Below are positions 24,746 through 33,183 of a stretch of DNA of 55,047 bases, one piece after another; position 1 is the first letter of the stretch, and each line of letters begins with the position of its first letter. The DNA is from Nitrososphaera sp. UBA210 (GTDB lineage: Archaea; Thermoproteota; Nitrososphaeria; Nitrososphaerales; Nitrososphaeraceae): assembly GCA_002494895.1 (NCBI GenBank), contig DADA01000023.1, positions 1-55,047 of the forward strand, in the 5' to 3' direction. A program made the translations under genes and the position numbers. The notes beneath the pieces were generated by a model. That model did no database searches and was not told the DNA's origin. It saw nothing but the letters and a program-made list of their open reading frames with translations.

Positions 24746-25783
24746 CTATATTTGCTTGTTGGACGTGAGCACTCTGACAGTCCTGCATACCGAGCAGACA
24801 GCGCCGGTAGAGTCGCGTCCACACACCGAGCATTTTCTGGCGGCACTTGTTGACGAGTCGCGCAGCAACTTGGACAACTTGATCATAGAGTTGTAGGCAT
24901 TGTATTTGATACCGGGATGGTCTCTTTCGAACCGGTTGAAGAATTCCCGCAAGTCGGTTCTTATGCTTTCGTCCATGTATGGACATTCTTCAGACTGAAA
25001 CGGAATGTTTGACTGGAGCGCGTAAAATGCAATTTCATGCTCGTAGATTTCAATGAAAGGCTTTATTTTTTTTAGTCTGGCCGCGTACTGCACGGGCTCG
25101 GGATATATCCAGCCTATTCGCTCAACATCTCCTGCTAGCAAATTGATCATGAACGTCTGAAGCTGATCGTCCAGGTTGTGCGCCGTCGCAACCACGCTTG
25201 CGCCGACCTCTTCAGCAGCAATGTCAATTCCCCTTCTCCTAAAGGTTCCACATATCGAGCAGGAAGACATCTTCTCGCTCGGCCTTACTGATATTGCCTC
25301 ATCCATGTCAACTCCGAAAAGCGACTTGTAGCTAAACACCTTAGAGTCGACTTTAAGTTGCGAGCAGAATTCCGACACTATCTGCAGTGACTCATCGCGG
25401 TAACCCCTTATCCCTTCATCTATGGTTATTGCAACAAGTTCATTATTGTTATCGTGCTTGTCGAACATTTTCTTTAACACAAACAGAAGCGAAAGGCTGT
25501 CCTTTCCTCCGGAAACGCCGACCGCGACTCTTTCGCCATGCTTTATCATAGAATATTTGGAAATAGTCCTTGCAGTCTTGTCCTCGATTGATCTGAGAAA
25601 ACACTTTCTGCACATACTTTCCCCAGAGTACGCTCTGTGAAAGACACTTTCACTCTTGCCACATTTTCCGCAGAGCATGCGCCTATAAGTTGAAGAATAG
25701 CGGTTATTAATCATTCGAGCGCGGTCGATTGCCAGGTTGGATCCAGCCCCTTGCAAGTCGAAGATCGACTCGTATCCAATCAA
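24746..25783 (-). CDS. tRNA 2-thiolation protein (NcsA/CTU1/TtuA family)
   Basis: This PP-loop ATPase adenylates uridine 34 (or 54) of tRNA for sulfur insertion. Cys-rich fingers MLCGKCGKS and SMCRKCFL flank the N-terminus. The PP-loop GVSGGKDSLSLLF is near residue 91. SSCSICGTFRRRG supplies catalytic and cluster cysteines near 170, followed by ATAHNLDDQ. A final finger pair CSVCGRD / CSVCRT closes the 345 residues. The long frame starts at TTG 25783, but ATG 25714 (MINNRYSST) is 23 codons in and may be the true start. Sulfur may come from the SUF or URM1-like pathways. Confidence 0.88.
   Translation of the reverse strand: MIGYESIFDLQGAGSNLAIDRARMINNRYSSTYRRMLCGKCGKSESVFHRAYSGESMCRKCFLRSIEDKTARTISKYSMIKHGERVAVGVSGGKDSLSLLFVLKKMFDKHDNNNELVAITIDEGIRGYRDESLQIVSEFCSQLKVDSKVFSYKSLFGVDMDEAISVRPSEKMSSCSICGTFRRRGIDIAAEEVGASVVATAHNLDDQLQTFMINLLAGDVERIGWIYPEPVQYAARLKKIKPFIEIYEHEIAFYALQSNIPFQSEECPYMDESIRTDLREFFNRFERDHPGIKYNAYNSMIKLSKLLRDSSTSAARKCSVCGRDSTGAVCSVCRTVRVLTSNKQI
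24747..24753 (-). promoter_or_regulatory. TATA box of SRP RNA
   Basis: AAATATA on the minus strand lies about 26 nt upstream of the inferred SRP RNA 5' end and directly after the stop codon of the thiolation gene. Confidence 0.55.
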
Positions 25784-25814
25784 TCATGCCCTCGCAAGCC
25801 AGTACCTGCGGATG

Positions 25815-26057
25815 TTACTTCTGCTGCTTTTCTTTTTTTGAAGACTGCCACCAGTCGAGGTAATCGTCTTGACGCTGTTTCCTTGGATCCTCGCTGGATC
25901 TCGAAGCCTTGTCCCTGAGCTCGTCTATCTTTTCTCTGGTTGCAAAAAGACCACAGCTCTTGCAGATAAAACTCTTGCTGGACAGGTCAAATTTCAGCTC
26001 CCCACCACATTCTGGACAAAAGCTTGCCAACCACCTTTCTATCTTGTCTTCACCCAT
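25815..26057 (-). CDS. Small zinc-ribbon hypothetical protein
   Basis: This 80-residue protein starts at ATG 26055-26057. It has a single zinc ribbon (FCPECGGEL ... FICKSCGLF, two CxxC pairs 17 residues apart) and then a highly charged tail of Lys, Glu, Asp and Gln with a DYLDWWQ motif. It resembles the zinc-ribbon end of TFIIS/TFB-like proteins, but no basal factor can be claimed. It lies 31 nt upstream of the thiolation gene on the same strand and may be cotranscribed. Confidence 0.65.
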   Translation of the reverse strand: MGEDKIERWLASFCPECGGELKFDLSSKSFICKSCGLFATREKIDELRDKASRSSEDPRKQRQDDYLDWWQSSKKEKQQK

Positions 26058-26163
26058 AAAAGGTTTTCAAAGAGTGATGAAAACATACCATACGCGCTAT
26101 TCTGTTTCGGTCAGGTTCAGCTCGAATGGGAAGCTGAAGAATTTCGGTAACACCAGGATATTT

Positions 26164-26231
26164 TCGGTGCATGGACTTTGATCGTCATTCCACTATGTGG
26201 TCGGTTCGCCCATCGTGATGCCATGCACCGA
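26164..26231. repeat. Cloverleaf-like inverted repeat element
   Basis: A perfect 11-bp inverted repeat (tcggtgcatgg at 26164-26174, ccatgcaccga at 26221-26231) encloses two smaller hairpins. These are CCAC-TAT-GTGG at 26190-26200 and CATCGTGATG at 26211-26220. It lies downstream of the AcnX small subunit gene and upstream of a zinc-ribbon gene. It could be a structured RNA, terminator or mobile-element scar. No tRNA-type T arm is present. Confidence 0.55.
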
Positions 26232-26256
26232 GATCAGCATGTGATGTTTTTTGAAA

Positions 26257-26661
26257 TTAAATCTTTACTGTAATCCTGCCAGAATCTGTATCGACGCTCA
26301 ATATTGATCCCCTTTTCACCTCGGCTACGGACATGCCACCAGGAAGGTCAACTAAAGGGATATTCGCTATTGCACAGCCCGAAGCAGTTGTGATGTCCGT
26401 TCTAGAGCATACTATGGCACTAGGCGCAGTTCCATATTCTCGCATTGAATAGATTACATAGGCGCCAACGCTGCTGCCGACTGCGAACGGAAATACTAGG
26501 ACCGTGCCGGACAGAGGAACGTCGTGCAGCTCGTGCTTTGGATCGGTTATCTGTCCCAGCTTGGGATCAACCATGGCAAGAAAGTTGATCGGCTGAATCG
26601 TCACAACGGCAGGACCTTTGCCTTCGCCCCCAACTATCTTTCGGCAACCCGGGATTATCAT
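26257..26661 (-). CDS. Phosphomevalonate dehydratase small subunit (AcnX swivel domain)
   Basis: This 134-residue aconitase-X small subunit supplies the swivel domain (DUF126). Visible segments are GPAVVTIQPINFLAMVDP, SGTVLVFPFAVGSSVGAYVIY and the DLPGG turn near the end. With the large subunit it forms the Fe-S dehydratase of the archaeal mevalonate pathway, making trans-anhydromevalonate 5-phosphate. Its ATG overlaps the large subunit's stop in an ATGA (26658-26661), showing coupled translation. An inverted-repeat element lies just downstream. Confidence 0.88.
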   Translation of the reverse strand: MIIPGCRKIVGGEGKGPAVVTIQPINFLAMVDPKLGQITDPKHELHDVPLSGTVLVFPFAVGSSVGAYVIYSMREYGTAPSAIVCSRTDITTASGCAIANIPLVDLPGGMSVAEVKRGSILSVDTDSGRITVKI

Positions 26662-27806
26662 TCTGTGTACTCCTTTGCTATCGTTCTAATGTCTTTGAGC
26701 GCGACTTTAACCTTGTTGGAGTTGTTCAAATAGTACGCTCCTTTGACGCTGTTTGAGATTACCGCATCGTATTTCTCATGGGTAACATACGGGGTAAGAC
26801 AGGTGCACGAATCGCACATGAATTCTGCCCCGGATTTTTCGATTTCACCGGTAAGCCCCCTTTTCGATGCCTGTGTATGAATGGCCCGTGAGCAAAAAAT
26901 CATGCAGCGTTTGGTAAATTTCTTGCCACGAACAAGTTCGGATAAGAGCTCCAGTTCGCCCAGCCCCAGCTGCGGACTCCCAAGCGCAACAAGATCGCCA
27001 TCCTCCGATGTATCCAGCTCGGCCATGATGTCCTCTGCTTCCTTCCGGCCAAAGGAAATTCTCTCGGAGCCTCCAGAACCAATCCTGAACATGCCGCATG
27101 AGCCAGAAGTTCCGATCCCAGCGCTCAACGCCTTGGCCTGCATCGTAGAAGGAACTGCAACGCTTAGTGAAACGCAGCTGTCCCTCACGACTTTTCCTGC
27201 AAAGTACCCGAGCAGGCCATAATTAAGCTCACTCTGAAAGGGATGATCTGCCTTTATTTCCACCTTGGGATTTCGTGCCTCCACTGCTCTGAGATCTGAA
27301 AGGGGGGCTTTTCCCGTCACTGCACTTGCCAGCGCTGAAAGGGCGCTTTCCTTGTTGGTCTTTAGTCCGAGCAGGGAATTTGCAAACACTGCCGCGTTGC
27401 TTTCGGCAAAGCTGACTGCGCTTCCCGTTTCAGGAATATCAAAAACCTCATACGGCGTGCACGTAAATGATGGGGTCACTCCCATTCTTTCGTACGCGCT
27501 TGCGATGCCTTCCTGCTTTTCTCGAAAGTGATCGGATATGCCTGCGGGTTTACTCCTGTCATAGCCCATGGGATTTACTGTCGTCCTGACTGCAACTCTG
27601 GCGTCCTTGGAAAAGCTTTCCAGAAACTTTAGCCCGGCATCGCCAATCGTGTTATAGTTGACGCCAGAAACATGGGCCCATTTGATAGGAACGAGCTTTT
27701 CCGCGCCGGTAGCTTCGCCGATGGCAGCCAGAATTCTGTAGGCTGAAGCGAGCGCCTCGCCATGCTCTCCTCCAAGCGAGTCTTGCTCGCCCTTTGTAAG
27801 TTCCAA
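26658..27806 (-). CDS. Phosphomevalonate dehydratase large subunit (AcnX)
   Basis: This AcnX catalytic subunit of 382 residues is read from TTG at 27804-27806 (MELTKGEQDSLGGEHGEAL). The open frame continues upstream to 28130, but that extension is antisense to endonuclease III and lacks family similarity. The family begins with ELTxEEQxxLxGEHG. Later motifs include VSGVNYNTIGDAG near 65, a TVNPMGYDR segment, GTSGSCGMFRIG near 270 and the MCDSCTCLTPY cluster region near 345. It acts in archaeal isoprenoid synthesis, feeding lipids, and pairs with the small subunit by ATGA overlap. Confidence 0.9.
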   Translation of the reverse strand: MELTKGEQDSLGGEHGEALASAYRILAAIGEATGAEKLVPIKWAHVSGVNYNTIGDAGLKFLESFSKDARVAVRTTVNPMGYDRSKPAGISDHFREKQEGIASAYERMGVTPSFTCTPYEVFDIPETGSAVSFAESNAAVFANSLLGLKTNKESALSALASAVTGKAPLSDLRAVEARNPKVEIKADHPFQSELNYGLLGYFAGKVVRDSCVSLSVAVPSTMQAKALSAGIGTSGSCGMFRIGSGGSERISFGRKEAEDIMAELDTSEDGDLVALGSPQLGLGELELLSELVRGKKFTKRCMIFCSRAIHTQASKRGLTGEIEKSGAEFMCDSCTCLTPYVTHEKYDAVISNSVKGAYYLNNSNKVKVALKDIRTIAKEYTE

Positions 27807-27888
27807 AGATCTACAGCATTGAACCCAGGATTTCAGTATAATAACCATTAGGCAATTATATGATGCACGTCTCTCCAGTATCGTAAAG

Positions 27889-28614
27889 TTGGTTAACCGC
27901 GGGGGCAAGATGAATGTGATACTGGACAGGATGATGCGCGCGCTCAACCGGGGCCAACCGCCGCGGCTTACCGCACTTCGTGGATTGCAGATGGAGGAGC
28001 AGGGCGATCCGTTCAAGGTCTTGATAGGCACAATTCTCTCTGCCCGGACCAGAGACGAGAACACGACCCGAGTTGTCAGCAGACTCTTTGCCCGATTCAA
28101 GACTCCAGAGGAGCTGGCATCAGCAGACATCCGAGAAATAAAGAGAATAATTCACAGCATTGGCTTTTACAACGTCAAGGCCGACAGGATCGTGCAGGTT
28201 TCCAAGATACTGGTAGGAAAGTTCGGAGGCCGCGTGCCATCGGACATTGAAAGCCTTCTGGAGCTTCCCGGGGTGGGCAGAAAGACGGCAAACTGTGTTC
28301 TGGTCTATGCATTTGACAAACCTGCGATTCCAGTCGATGTCCATGTTCACAGGATTTCAAACAGGCTCGGCCTGGTCAGCACAAAGACTCCGGAACAGAC
28401 GGAACTTCAGCTGAGCAATATCGTGGACAGGCGACTCTGGACAAAAGTCAACGACACATTTGTAATGTATGGGCAGAACATTTGCCTTCCTGTCAGGCCC
28501 AACTGCAAGGCATGTGATCTTAGGGCAATGTGCAAGTACTATAAGGCTAATCGGAAGGCTTTCTCTTCTTCACTACCAACAGGCCGACGACCAGGGCGCC
28601 GACGCCGGCCATGA
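27889..28614 (+). CDS. nth: Endonuclease III (DNA glycosylase/AP lyase)
   Basis: Nth removes oxidised pyrimidines and cleaves abasic sites. The 241-residue protein has the helix-hairpin-helix LPGVGRKTANCVL (catalytic Lys) near 127. The D of PVDVHVHRIS is near 148. The Fe-S loop CLPVRPNCKACDLRAMC (C-x6-C-x2-C-x5-C) is near the C-terminus. Start could be TTG 27889 or ATG 27910 (MNVILDRMM). Its last 68 nt overlap the convergent secreted-protein gene. The C-terminal 20 residues after the cluster are Arg-rich and probably unstructured. It is divergent from acnX. Confidence 0.93.
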   Translation: MVNRGGKMNVILDRMMRALNRGQPPRLTALRGLQMEEQGDPFKVLIGTILSARTRDENTTRVVSRLFARFKTPEELASADIREIKRIIHSIGFYNVKADRIVQVSKILVGKFGGRVPSDIESLLELPGVGRKTANCVLVYAFDKPAIPVDVHVHRISNRLGLVSTKTPEQTELQLSNIVDRRLWTKVNDTFVMYGQNICLPVRPNCKACDLRAMCKYYKANRKAFSSSLPTGRRPGRRRRP

Positions 28615-29242
28615 TGGCAGCGGGTACAACATAAACAGGCGAATCCTCAAAGGCGCCGAAAAGGATGTCAAAAGTTATGTCGCCCCCAGACGCAACTGCG
28701 GGTGACGTCGCATCCTCTCTGCCATAGACTGAAATCGATCCTACTGCAAAACCCTGAAGATTGAACCGATCTAGGATCGTCCTCTTACCGTCAGAGACCG
28801 TCAGGCCAACGTTTTCTCCATGCGCCACTGCCACAGGACTGTCCAAAGACCACCCGTTAACGTCATTTGAATAGAGTCGCTGGTATCCTATTCCCGGCAA
28901 GTTTACAGAGACTAGGTATCTTCTGGATTCGCCGCCAAACATCACGAGCTCGATGAATTTCTCGCTCGGCGCCGGTTCCTGGATCTTGACGACTATCTTA
29001 GAGTCCTCTCCCGCAGCATACGACAGATTGTTCCGTATGCTCAGGATCCAGCTGGGAGTCTTTGGTTCGTCATATTCATAGACCAGTGGATCGTCAAGAT
29101 CACGGTTTGCGGCATTGTACGGGAACGCAAACGTCTCACTCCCATCTGATTTTAAAAGCAGATATTCATCCGAGCTCTGAGCAAAAGCCGCTCCAGGAAT
29201 CAAAGAAAAGGCGACGATCAGTATGGCGAGCTGCAAGTACAA
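28547..29242 (-). CDS. Secreted, C-terminally anchored beta-rich protein
   Basis: This 231-residue protein has a signal peptide (LAILIVAFSLIPGAAFAQSS, cleavage likely after AFA). A beta-rich ectodomain follows, of the kind seen in thaumarchaeal envelope proteins (KIVVKIQEPAPSEKFIELV). A C-terminal membrane helix (VVPAAIMAGVGALVVGLLVV) ends in a KKRK stop-transfer tail. It is therefore a single-pass surface protein. No enzyme motif is seen. Its 3' end overlaps nth by 68 nt convergently. Start is ATG at 29240-29242. Confidence 0.7.
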   Translation of the reverse strand: MYLQLAILIVAFSLIPGAAFAQSSDEYLLLKSDGSETFAFPYNAANRDLDDPLVYEYDEPKTPSWILSIRNNLSYAAGEDSKIVVKIQEPAPSEKFIELVMFGGESRRYLVSVNLPGIGYQRLYSNDVNGWSLDSPVAVAHGENVGLTVSDGKRTILDRFNLQGFAVGSISVYGREDATSPAVASGGDITFDILFGAFEDSPVYVVPAAIMAGVGALVVGLLVVKKRKPSD

Positions 29243-29437
29243 CCGATTGGAAATCGCACACTAGTAATATAATCGACACGTGCGGGAAGAAATCAGCAGA
29301 ACTAATCAGAATTCGTTCCGTCACGCTCGCGTGGCTACGCTCCACTCCTCTTGCGTGATTCTTGTGCGTCTCTGGAACACCCGTTCCAAGGATTCCTGAT
29401 ATAACTGCCACCGAAAGTATTACATGGCAGCAGAATA

Positions 29438-30775
29438 TTGCATACCCCTAACGATTCGTTGGCATCCACTAGAACTGTTCTTTCACTATCGTTGTTAGTG
29501 GTTCTTATCTTTCCAGTTGCATCGGCATTTGCAGAATCTCTTACTGTGACGACGAACAAGGACATTTACACTTCAAACGAGAGAATAATTGTGATAGGAG
29601 TCGTTCCGGAAGGCGCTCCCGGCGGATACGCCGTCCTTGTAACGATAAGTGGTCCAGACGGCAAAGAGTGTTCGCTACAGACCATACTTCCCGACTCTGA
29701 CAGTTCTTTTGTTTCACGCCCGCTTCGTCTTGAATCCTGCGGGCCAGGTGAGTATACCGTGCTCGCATACTATGCCGAATTATCAGCAAATTCTACGTTC
29801 ACCGTCTCGGACAGCGGCAAGAGCGGTCAAGGAAACAAGGTCGAACTTCGGATCCTAAAGAACGTGATACTCCAGGCACAGCAAGCGGTCAATCTGAAAA
29901 TTCGAGAGTTCATAGATGCAAATTATGTCCTGCCGGAGGATATCGCGGCCAAGTACAGTCAGGGAGTGTTCGAGGCCTCCCTGGCAATCCAGGCAATAGA
30001 CTTTGGAGACTCTGGTGAAGCAAAGAAGCATCTGATCTTTGCAATAGGACACTTACGGGAAGTCATCGACGCGCTATCGGCAGAACGGGCCGTATTCGAC
30101 CAGGCAAATGAACTTCAGCTGCTAAGCGACGATGACGATTCGAGTTTACTTGAGAGATACGAGAGATTAAAAGAGTTCTACTTCCGACTGAAAGAGGTTA
30201 CGGAAGCGAATGGAGTGGACAGGGCGGAAGAATTCGACAATGTGGTATCGCTGCTTGCCAATTCAAAGCAGATGATTGACGATGACAACTTTGAAGGTGC
30301 CGCAGACAGCCTCGAGCAAGTTGACGAAATGCTCGAGAGCATAAGGCAAAACCTTTTCGAAGATGATACTACCGCATCCGCTGTTGCGAGCAATTCCACC
30401 AGACAGGACAATCCACAGGCGAGGAGGCTAGCAAGCGCAGCGGACAAGTTCGAAACGAGGGCCAACGCCCTTCTTGAAGATGACAAAAGCCAGGAGACAG
30501 ACTCTAAGGTAGAGGAAGCACTCACATTGATAGGCGCTGCGCGAGCCGCGATCGATAGTGGCGACTACCAGTACGCACGCAAGGCTCTCTCTGCCGCATT
30601 TTCTGCGCTGAATGAGGCGGAAAAGATGCATGACGATGATGGAGAGGACGATGATAGCAATAGCGGATCGGGAAAGAATGGTGAAGAAAGAGAAGGATCA
30701 AATGATGGCAGCGATGATGAAAAAGACGATGATAGCGAAGACTCTTCTAATGACGATAACTCTGGAACGGGTTAA
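29438..30775 (+). CDS. Secreted protein with beta domain, helical repeats and acidic tail
   Basis: This 445-residue secreted protein has a signal sequence (VLSLSLLVVLIFPVASAFAES). An Ig/macroglobulin-like beta domain covers about residues 33-125 (TNKDIYTSNERIIVIGVVPEG). A long helical region follows at 130-390 with TPR/FIVAR-like repeats (AIDFGDSGEAKKHLIFAIGH; AIDSGDYQYARKALSAAF). The C-terminal 50 residues are almost all Asp, Ser, Asn, Glu and Gly, without a membrane anchor. Such a tail could bind calcium or confer salt-dependent solubility. Start is TTG 29438, with a second TTG at 29459. Function unknown. Confidence 0.7.
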   Translation: MHTPNDSLASTRTVLSLSLLVVLIFPVASAFAESLTVTTNKDIYTSNERIIVIGVVPEGAPGGYAVLVTISGPDGKECSLQTILPDSDSSFVSRPLRLESCGPGEYTVLAYYAELSANSTFTVSDSGKSGQGNKVELRILKNVILQAQQAVNLKIREFIDANYVLPEDIAAKYSQGVFEASLAIQAIDFGDSGEAKKHLIFAIGHLREVIDALSAERAVFDQANELQLLSDDDDSSLLERYERLKEFYFRLKEVTEANGVDRAEEFDNVVSLLANSKQMIDDDNFEGAADSLEQVDEMLESIRQNLFEDDTTASAVASNSTRQDNPQARRLASAADKFETRANALLEDDKSQETDSKVEEALTLIGAARAAIDSGDYQYARKALSAAFSALNEAEKMHDDDGEDDDSNSGSGKNGEEREGSNDGSDDEKDDDSEDSSNDDNSGTG

Positions 30776-30962
30776 GAGACAAGAGCAGTAGGCAATAACC
30801 GATTATTCATTCTGGGAATCCATGGCGCGAATTAGCGAAATTCGCTGATATCGTCTGTCATTCATTAACTTGGCATCAATCCTTCGGCACCACCTTCGGT
30901 CAGAATCACGCTGGAACGCCTGTTTCAATGTGCGAGTTCCGCCATTCCCCTAATATAACAAC

Positions 30963-31283
30963 ATGAACTTGAAATATCCGATGTCTGAAAGAAAAAATAA
31001 CAGGGGCAAGATCGAAATCATGGCAGATGTTCTGTCCCTCTCTACCGCTGGCATAAAAAAGACCCACATAATGTACAGGGCAAACCTGAGCTACGAACAA
31101 ATTATCCATTACCTTAGCCAGCTGCTCGGAAAGGGGCTTCTAAGCCAGGATAGTTCAGAAGGTGCGCTAGTCTACCGGACTACGGAAAAGGGAAGGGAAT
31201 TTCTTAGCTGTTACTCGAGGATGACCGAGCTCATCACTGAAAAGTACGGCAGCAGCCCAAAGATGCCTCTTCTGACCACATGA
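30963..31283 (+). CDS. Winged-helix DNA-binding protein (HTH_45-like)
   Basis: This 106-residue single winged-helix domain resembles archaeal HTH_45/ArnR-type regulators. Helix-turn-helix residues lie in TAGIKKTHIMYRANLSYEQIIHYLSQLLGKGLL (about 28-62). A wing (ALVYRTTEKGREFLSCYSRM) and a short tail follow. Start is ATG 30963; a second Met lies six codons in. It probably regulates nearby envelope genes or itself. Operator not identified, though a palindrome AGCGAA-A-TTCGCT lies at 30834-30846. Confidence 0.75.
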   Translation: MNLKYPMSERKNNRGKIEIMADVLSLSTAGIKKTHIMYRANLSYEQIIHYLSQLLGKGLLSQDSSEGALVYRTTEKGREFLSCYSRMTELITEKYGSSPKMPLLTT

Positions 31284-31295
31284 GGTATCTGGAGC

Positions 31296-31595
31296 CTATT
31301 TTCTAGTAATCCAGAGAAGCACGCCTAGGCCCGCCGTCTGGGCAGAATTTATCGCAAATAGGTAGGGCGCCGCTGCATCCACGATATCCTTTATCGCAGG
31401 GCCGGCGGTGTAGAGATTTGACCAAAAAATCACGATCACAATATTCTGGACGATGAAAAGAGAAGCCACTAACACCAGACCAAACGTAAAGTAGGACTTT
31501 ATGAGCCGCAAATTCTGGACATACGTGGCCATGATACCGCCAAGCAGGCCAATGTTGAGTATTGCAGCGGCGGCCGCTCCTAGCATAAAGTCCAT
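31296..31595 (-). CDS. Small three-span membrane protein
   Basis: This 99-residue protein is nearly all hydrophobic: helices at about residues 3-25, 35-57 and 70-95, with short charged loops. No metal or catalytic motif is seen (one His-free, Cys-free sequence). It is encoded on the minus strand 32 nt after a winged-helix regulator, so the two probably share a transcript. Small membrane proteins paired with a regulator are common in this lineage. Function unknown. Confidence 0.65.
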   Translation of the reverse strand: MDFMLGAAAAAILNIGLLGGIMATYVQNLRLIKSYFTFGLVLVASLFIVQNIVIVIFWSNLYTAGPAIKDIVDAAAPYLFAINSAQTAGLGVLLWITRK

Positions 31596-31627
31596 CCTAT
31601 GCTGTTCCGCCCCCTTGGTTGCCTAAT

Positions 31628-32026
31628 TTACTTTTTCCCAATTCTGACCATTATCTCCTTGAACGAAGGGTAATTCTTTTCCATGAGAGGAGTAAGGAAA
31701 TACGTCGCCCCGTACGAATCTTTGTTATCGGTTATGACCAGGCCGTTTTCGGAAAGAACCCGTAAATGATGCATCACAGTCTTGTAGTCCAAGGTCAGCT
31801 CCGAGGCTATTTGGTTCGCATTGGCAGGATGGTTGTTAATGAGGTCAATTATCTTGGCCCTGTTCACGCCGCCCTTGGTACTCCCGATGAGGTACCACAG
31901 TATGCGCTTGAACCTGGGATCCAGATATCCTCCCGAGCCACCCTGATCCCCAAAAGCGAATATGGAAGTAATAATCGTCGGCAGGCGAGGGAAATGCATC
32001 GGCACGCCACCGAAAAGTGCAAGCAT
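31628..32026 (-). CDS. Winged-helix transcriptional regulator
   Basis: This 132-residue protein has an ArsR/HTH_20-like winged helix from about residue 45: VNRAKIIDLINNHPANANQIASELTL (helices 1-2) and DYKTVMHHLRVLSENGLVI (recognition helix and wing). An N-terminal Gly-rich stretch of 40 residues precedes it and may be mis-started; in-frame Met at residue 10 is an alternative. No sensor domain or metal-binding Cys is seen. It is divergent from the secreted protein at 32140 and upstream of a membrane protein, which it may control. Confidence 0.75.
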   Translation of the reverse strand: MLALFGGVPMHFPRLPTIITSIFAFGDQGGSGGYLDPRFKRILWYLIGSTKGGVNRAKIIDLINNHPANANQIASELTLDYKTVMHHLRVLSENGLVITDNKDSYGATYFLTPLMEKNYPSFKEIMVRIGKK

Positions 32027-32139
32027 CGTCAGCTAAAAAATCGCTCGGTGCGGCGAATATAAAGTTGATCTCCCATTGGGGTCAGATTTGGGTATGACTT
32101 GGGCAAAAATCCTTTATTGCCCGGACGATCCGAGCCGTA

Positions 32140-33162
32140 ATGAACCTGAAAAAAAGTACGAATTTGTTCGTCACGGCAGCCATTGGAGGGATGCTCGTCG
32201 CAATGATCCCCGCGGTGCTTGCCATGAACGGTACGATACTGAACAGCGCAGAGGCAGACCACGCAATCGACAGGCCGTACGTCAAGGTCTTTGCCAAGAC
32301 AGCTCTTTACGAACCAGGAGTGGGCAAAACAAATGTATTCGGGCCGGGAGGAATATTCCCGTTCTTTAACGACACCTTCAGCTGTGCCGACGACGTTCTT
32401 ACATGCGGCGTAATGTCAGAGGGCGCAAGCTTCAAGGGAGTATTCAAAGAGGCAGGAGAAGAGGGTGACAATAGATTTGCAGCGGAATACACGGCTCCTA
32501 TCACTTACGGTGATCACCAGGTAGCGGGAAACAAGTATCGGATCGAACTACTGGATACGGAATGGAACAGAGCCGATTCAACGCTGAGTCCGTCACCAAC
32601 AAGGGTACCAGGATTCTTGACTGCCGGCAGGGGTGTCGCATTTGACCAGGTACAGCACGGTCACTCAATGGTTGACAGAGCAGACGCACCGATGTTCATG
32701 AACAAGGTTGCTCTGTACGGGCACGTAAACATCTATGACATAACAGACGGCCAGGAAAAGCTCGTAGTGGAAAGAGTGTTCGCTCACCTGATGGTAGGCC
32801 ATGTCATAGACGAGGGCAAGTTCTACTCTGACATACAGTTCAATACATCGCTGCCGCTAGTAGTGGCATTGTTCGTGGTGAACGTGCCAAGTGGAGTGGA
32901 ACTGCCGGGCGGAATCGGACCGCTGACATCAGAGCAGGCGCAAAGCTTTACACCGATGCCAGACGATCCGTCACTGACCAACCCACCCCCAGCGAACTAT
33001 CAGCAGCTCGTAGACCAGGGCGTTGACATCGAGGAACCGTTGCCCCAGTCGACAGTATGGCCGGTAGACAACCCGACACAGCCCGTGTACTTTACCTTCC
33101 TGCTGTTCACGGAGACTAGATCGTTCGACTCTGCAACAAACACCGTGCCAGGCCTAGAGTAG
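32140..33162 (+). CDS. Secreted protein of unknown function
   Basis: This 340-residue protein has a signal peptide (FVTAAIGGMLVAMIPAVLAM). A mature beta-rich part follows, with two nearby Cys (SCADDVLTCG) that could form a disulfide. There are repeated HxxV/H-containing segments (DQVQHGHSMVD; VFAHLMVGHVIDEGKF) and a Pro-rich C-terminal region. No membrane anchor is seen at the C-terminus. A CTTTATTG box 25 nt before the ATG suggests a leaderless, strong promoter. The His clusters could bind metal such as copper; this is only a guess. Confidence 0.65.
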   Translation: MNLKKSTNLFVTAAIGGMLVAMIPAVLAMNGTILNSAEADHAIDRPYVKVFAKTALYEPGVGKTNVFGPGGIFPFFNDTFSCADDVLTCGVMSEGASFKGVFKEAGEEGDNRFAAEYTAPITYGDHQVAGNKYRIELLDTEWNRADSTLSPSPTRVPGFLTAGRGVAFDQVQHGHSMVDRADAPMFMNKVALYGHVNIYDITDGQEKLVVERVFAHLMVGHVIDEGKFYSDIQFNTSLPLVVALFVVNVPSGVELPGGIGPLTSEQAQSFTPMPDDPSLTNPPPANYQQLVDQGVDIEEPLPQSTVWPVDNPTQPVYFTFLLFTETRSFDSATNTVPGLE

Positions 33163-33183
33163 AGGCCTGCCGCATCTTTTTTT

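Noticed and set aside
24645..24986. Open frame of 113 codons on the minus strand
   Set aside because: It straddles the SRP RNA 5' end and the thiolation gene in another frame; it is a shadow.
26074..26137. Possible C/D box RNA (GTGATGA then CTGA)
   Set aside because: No internal C'/D' boxes or terminal stem; such short motifs are expected by chance.
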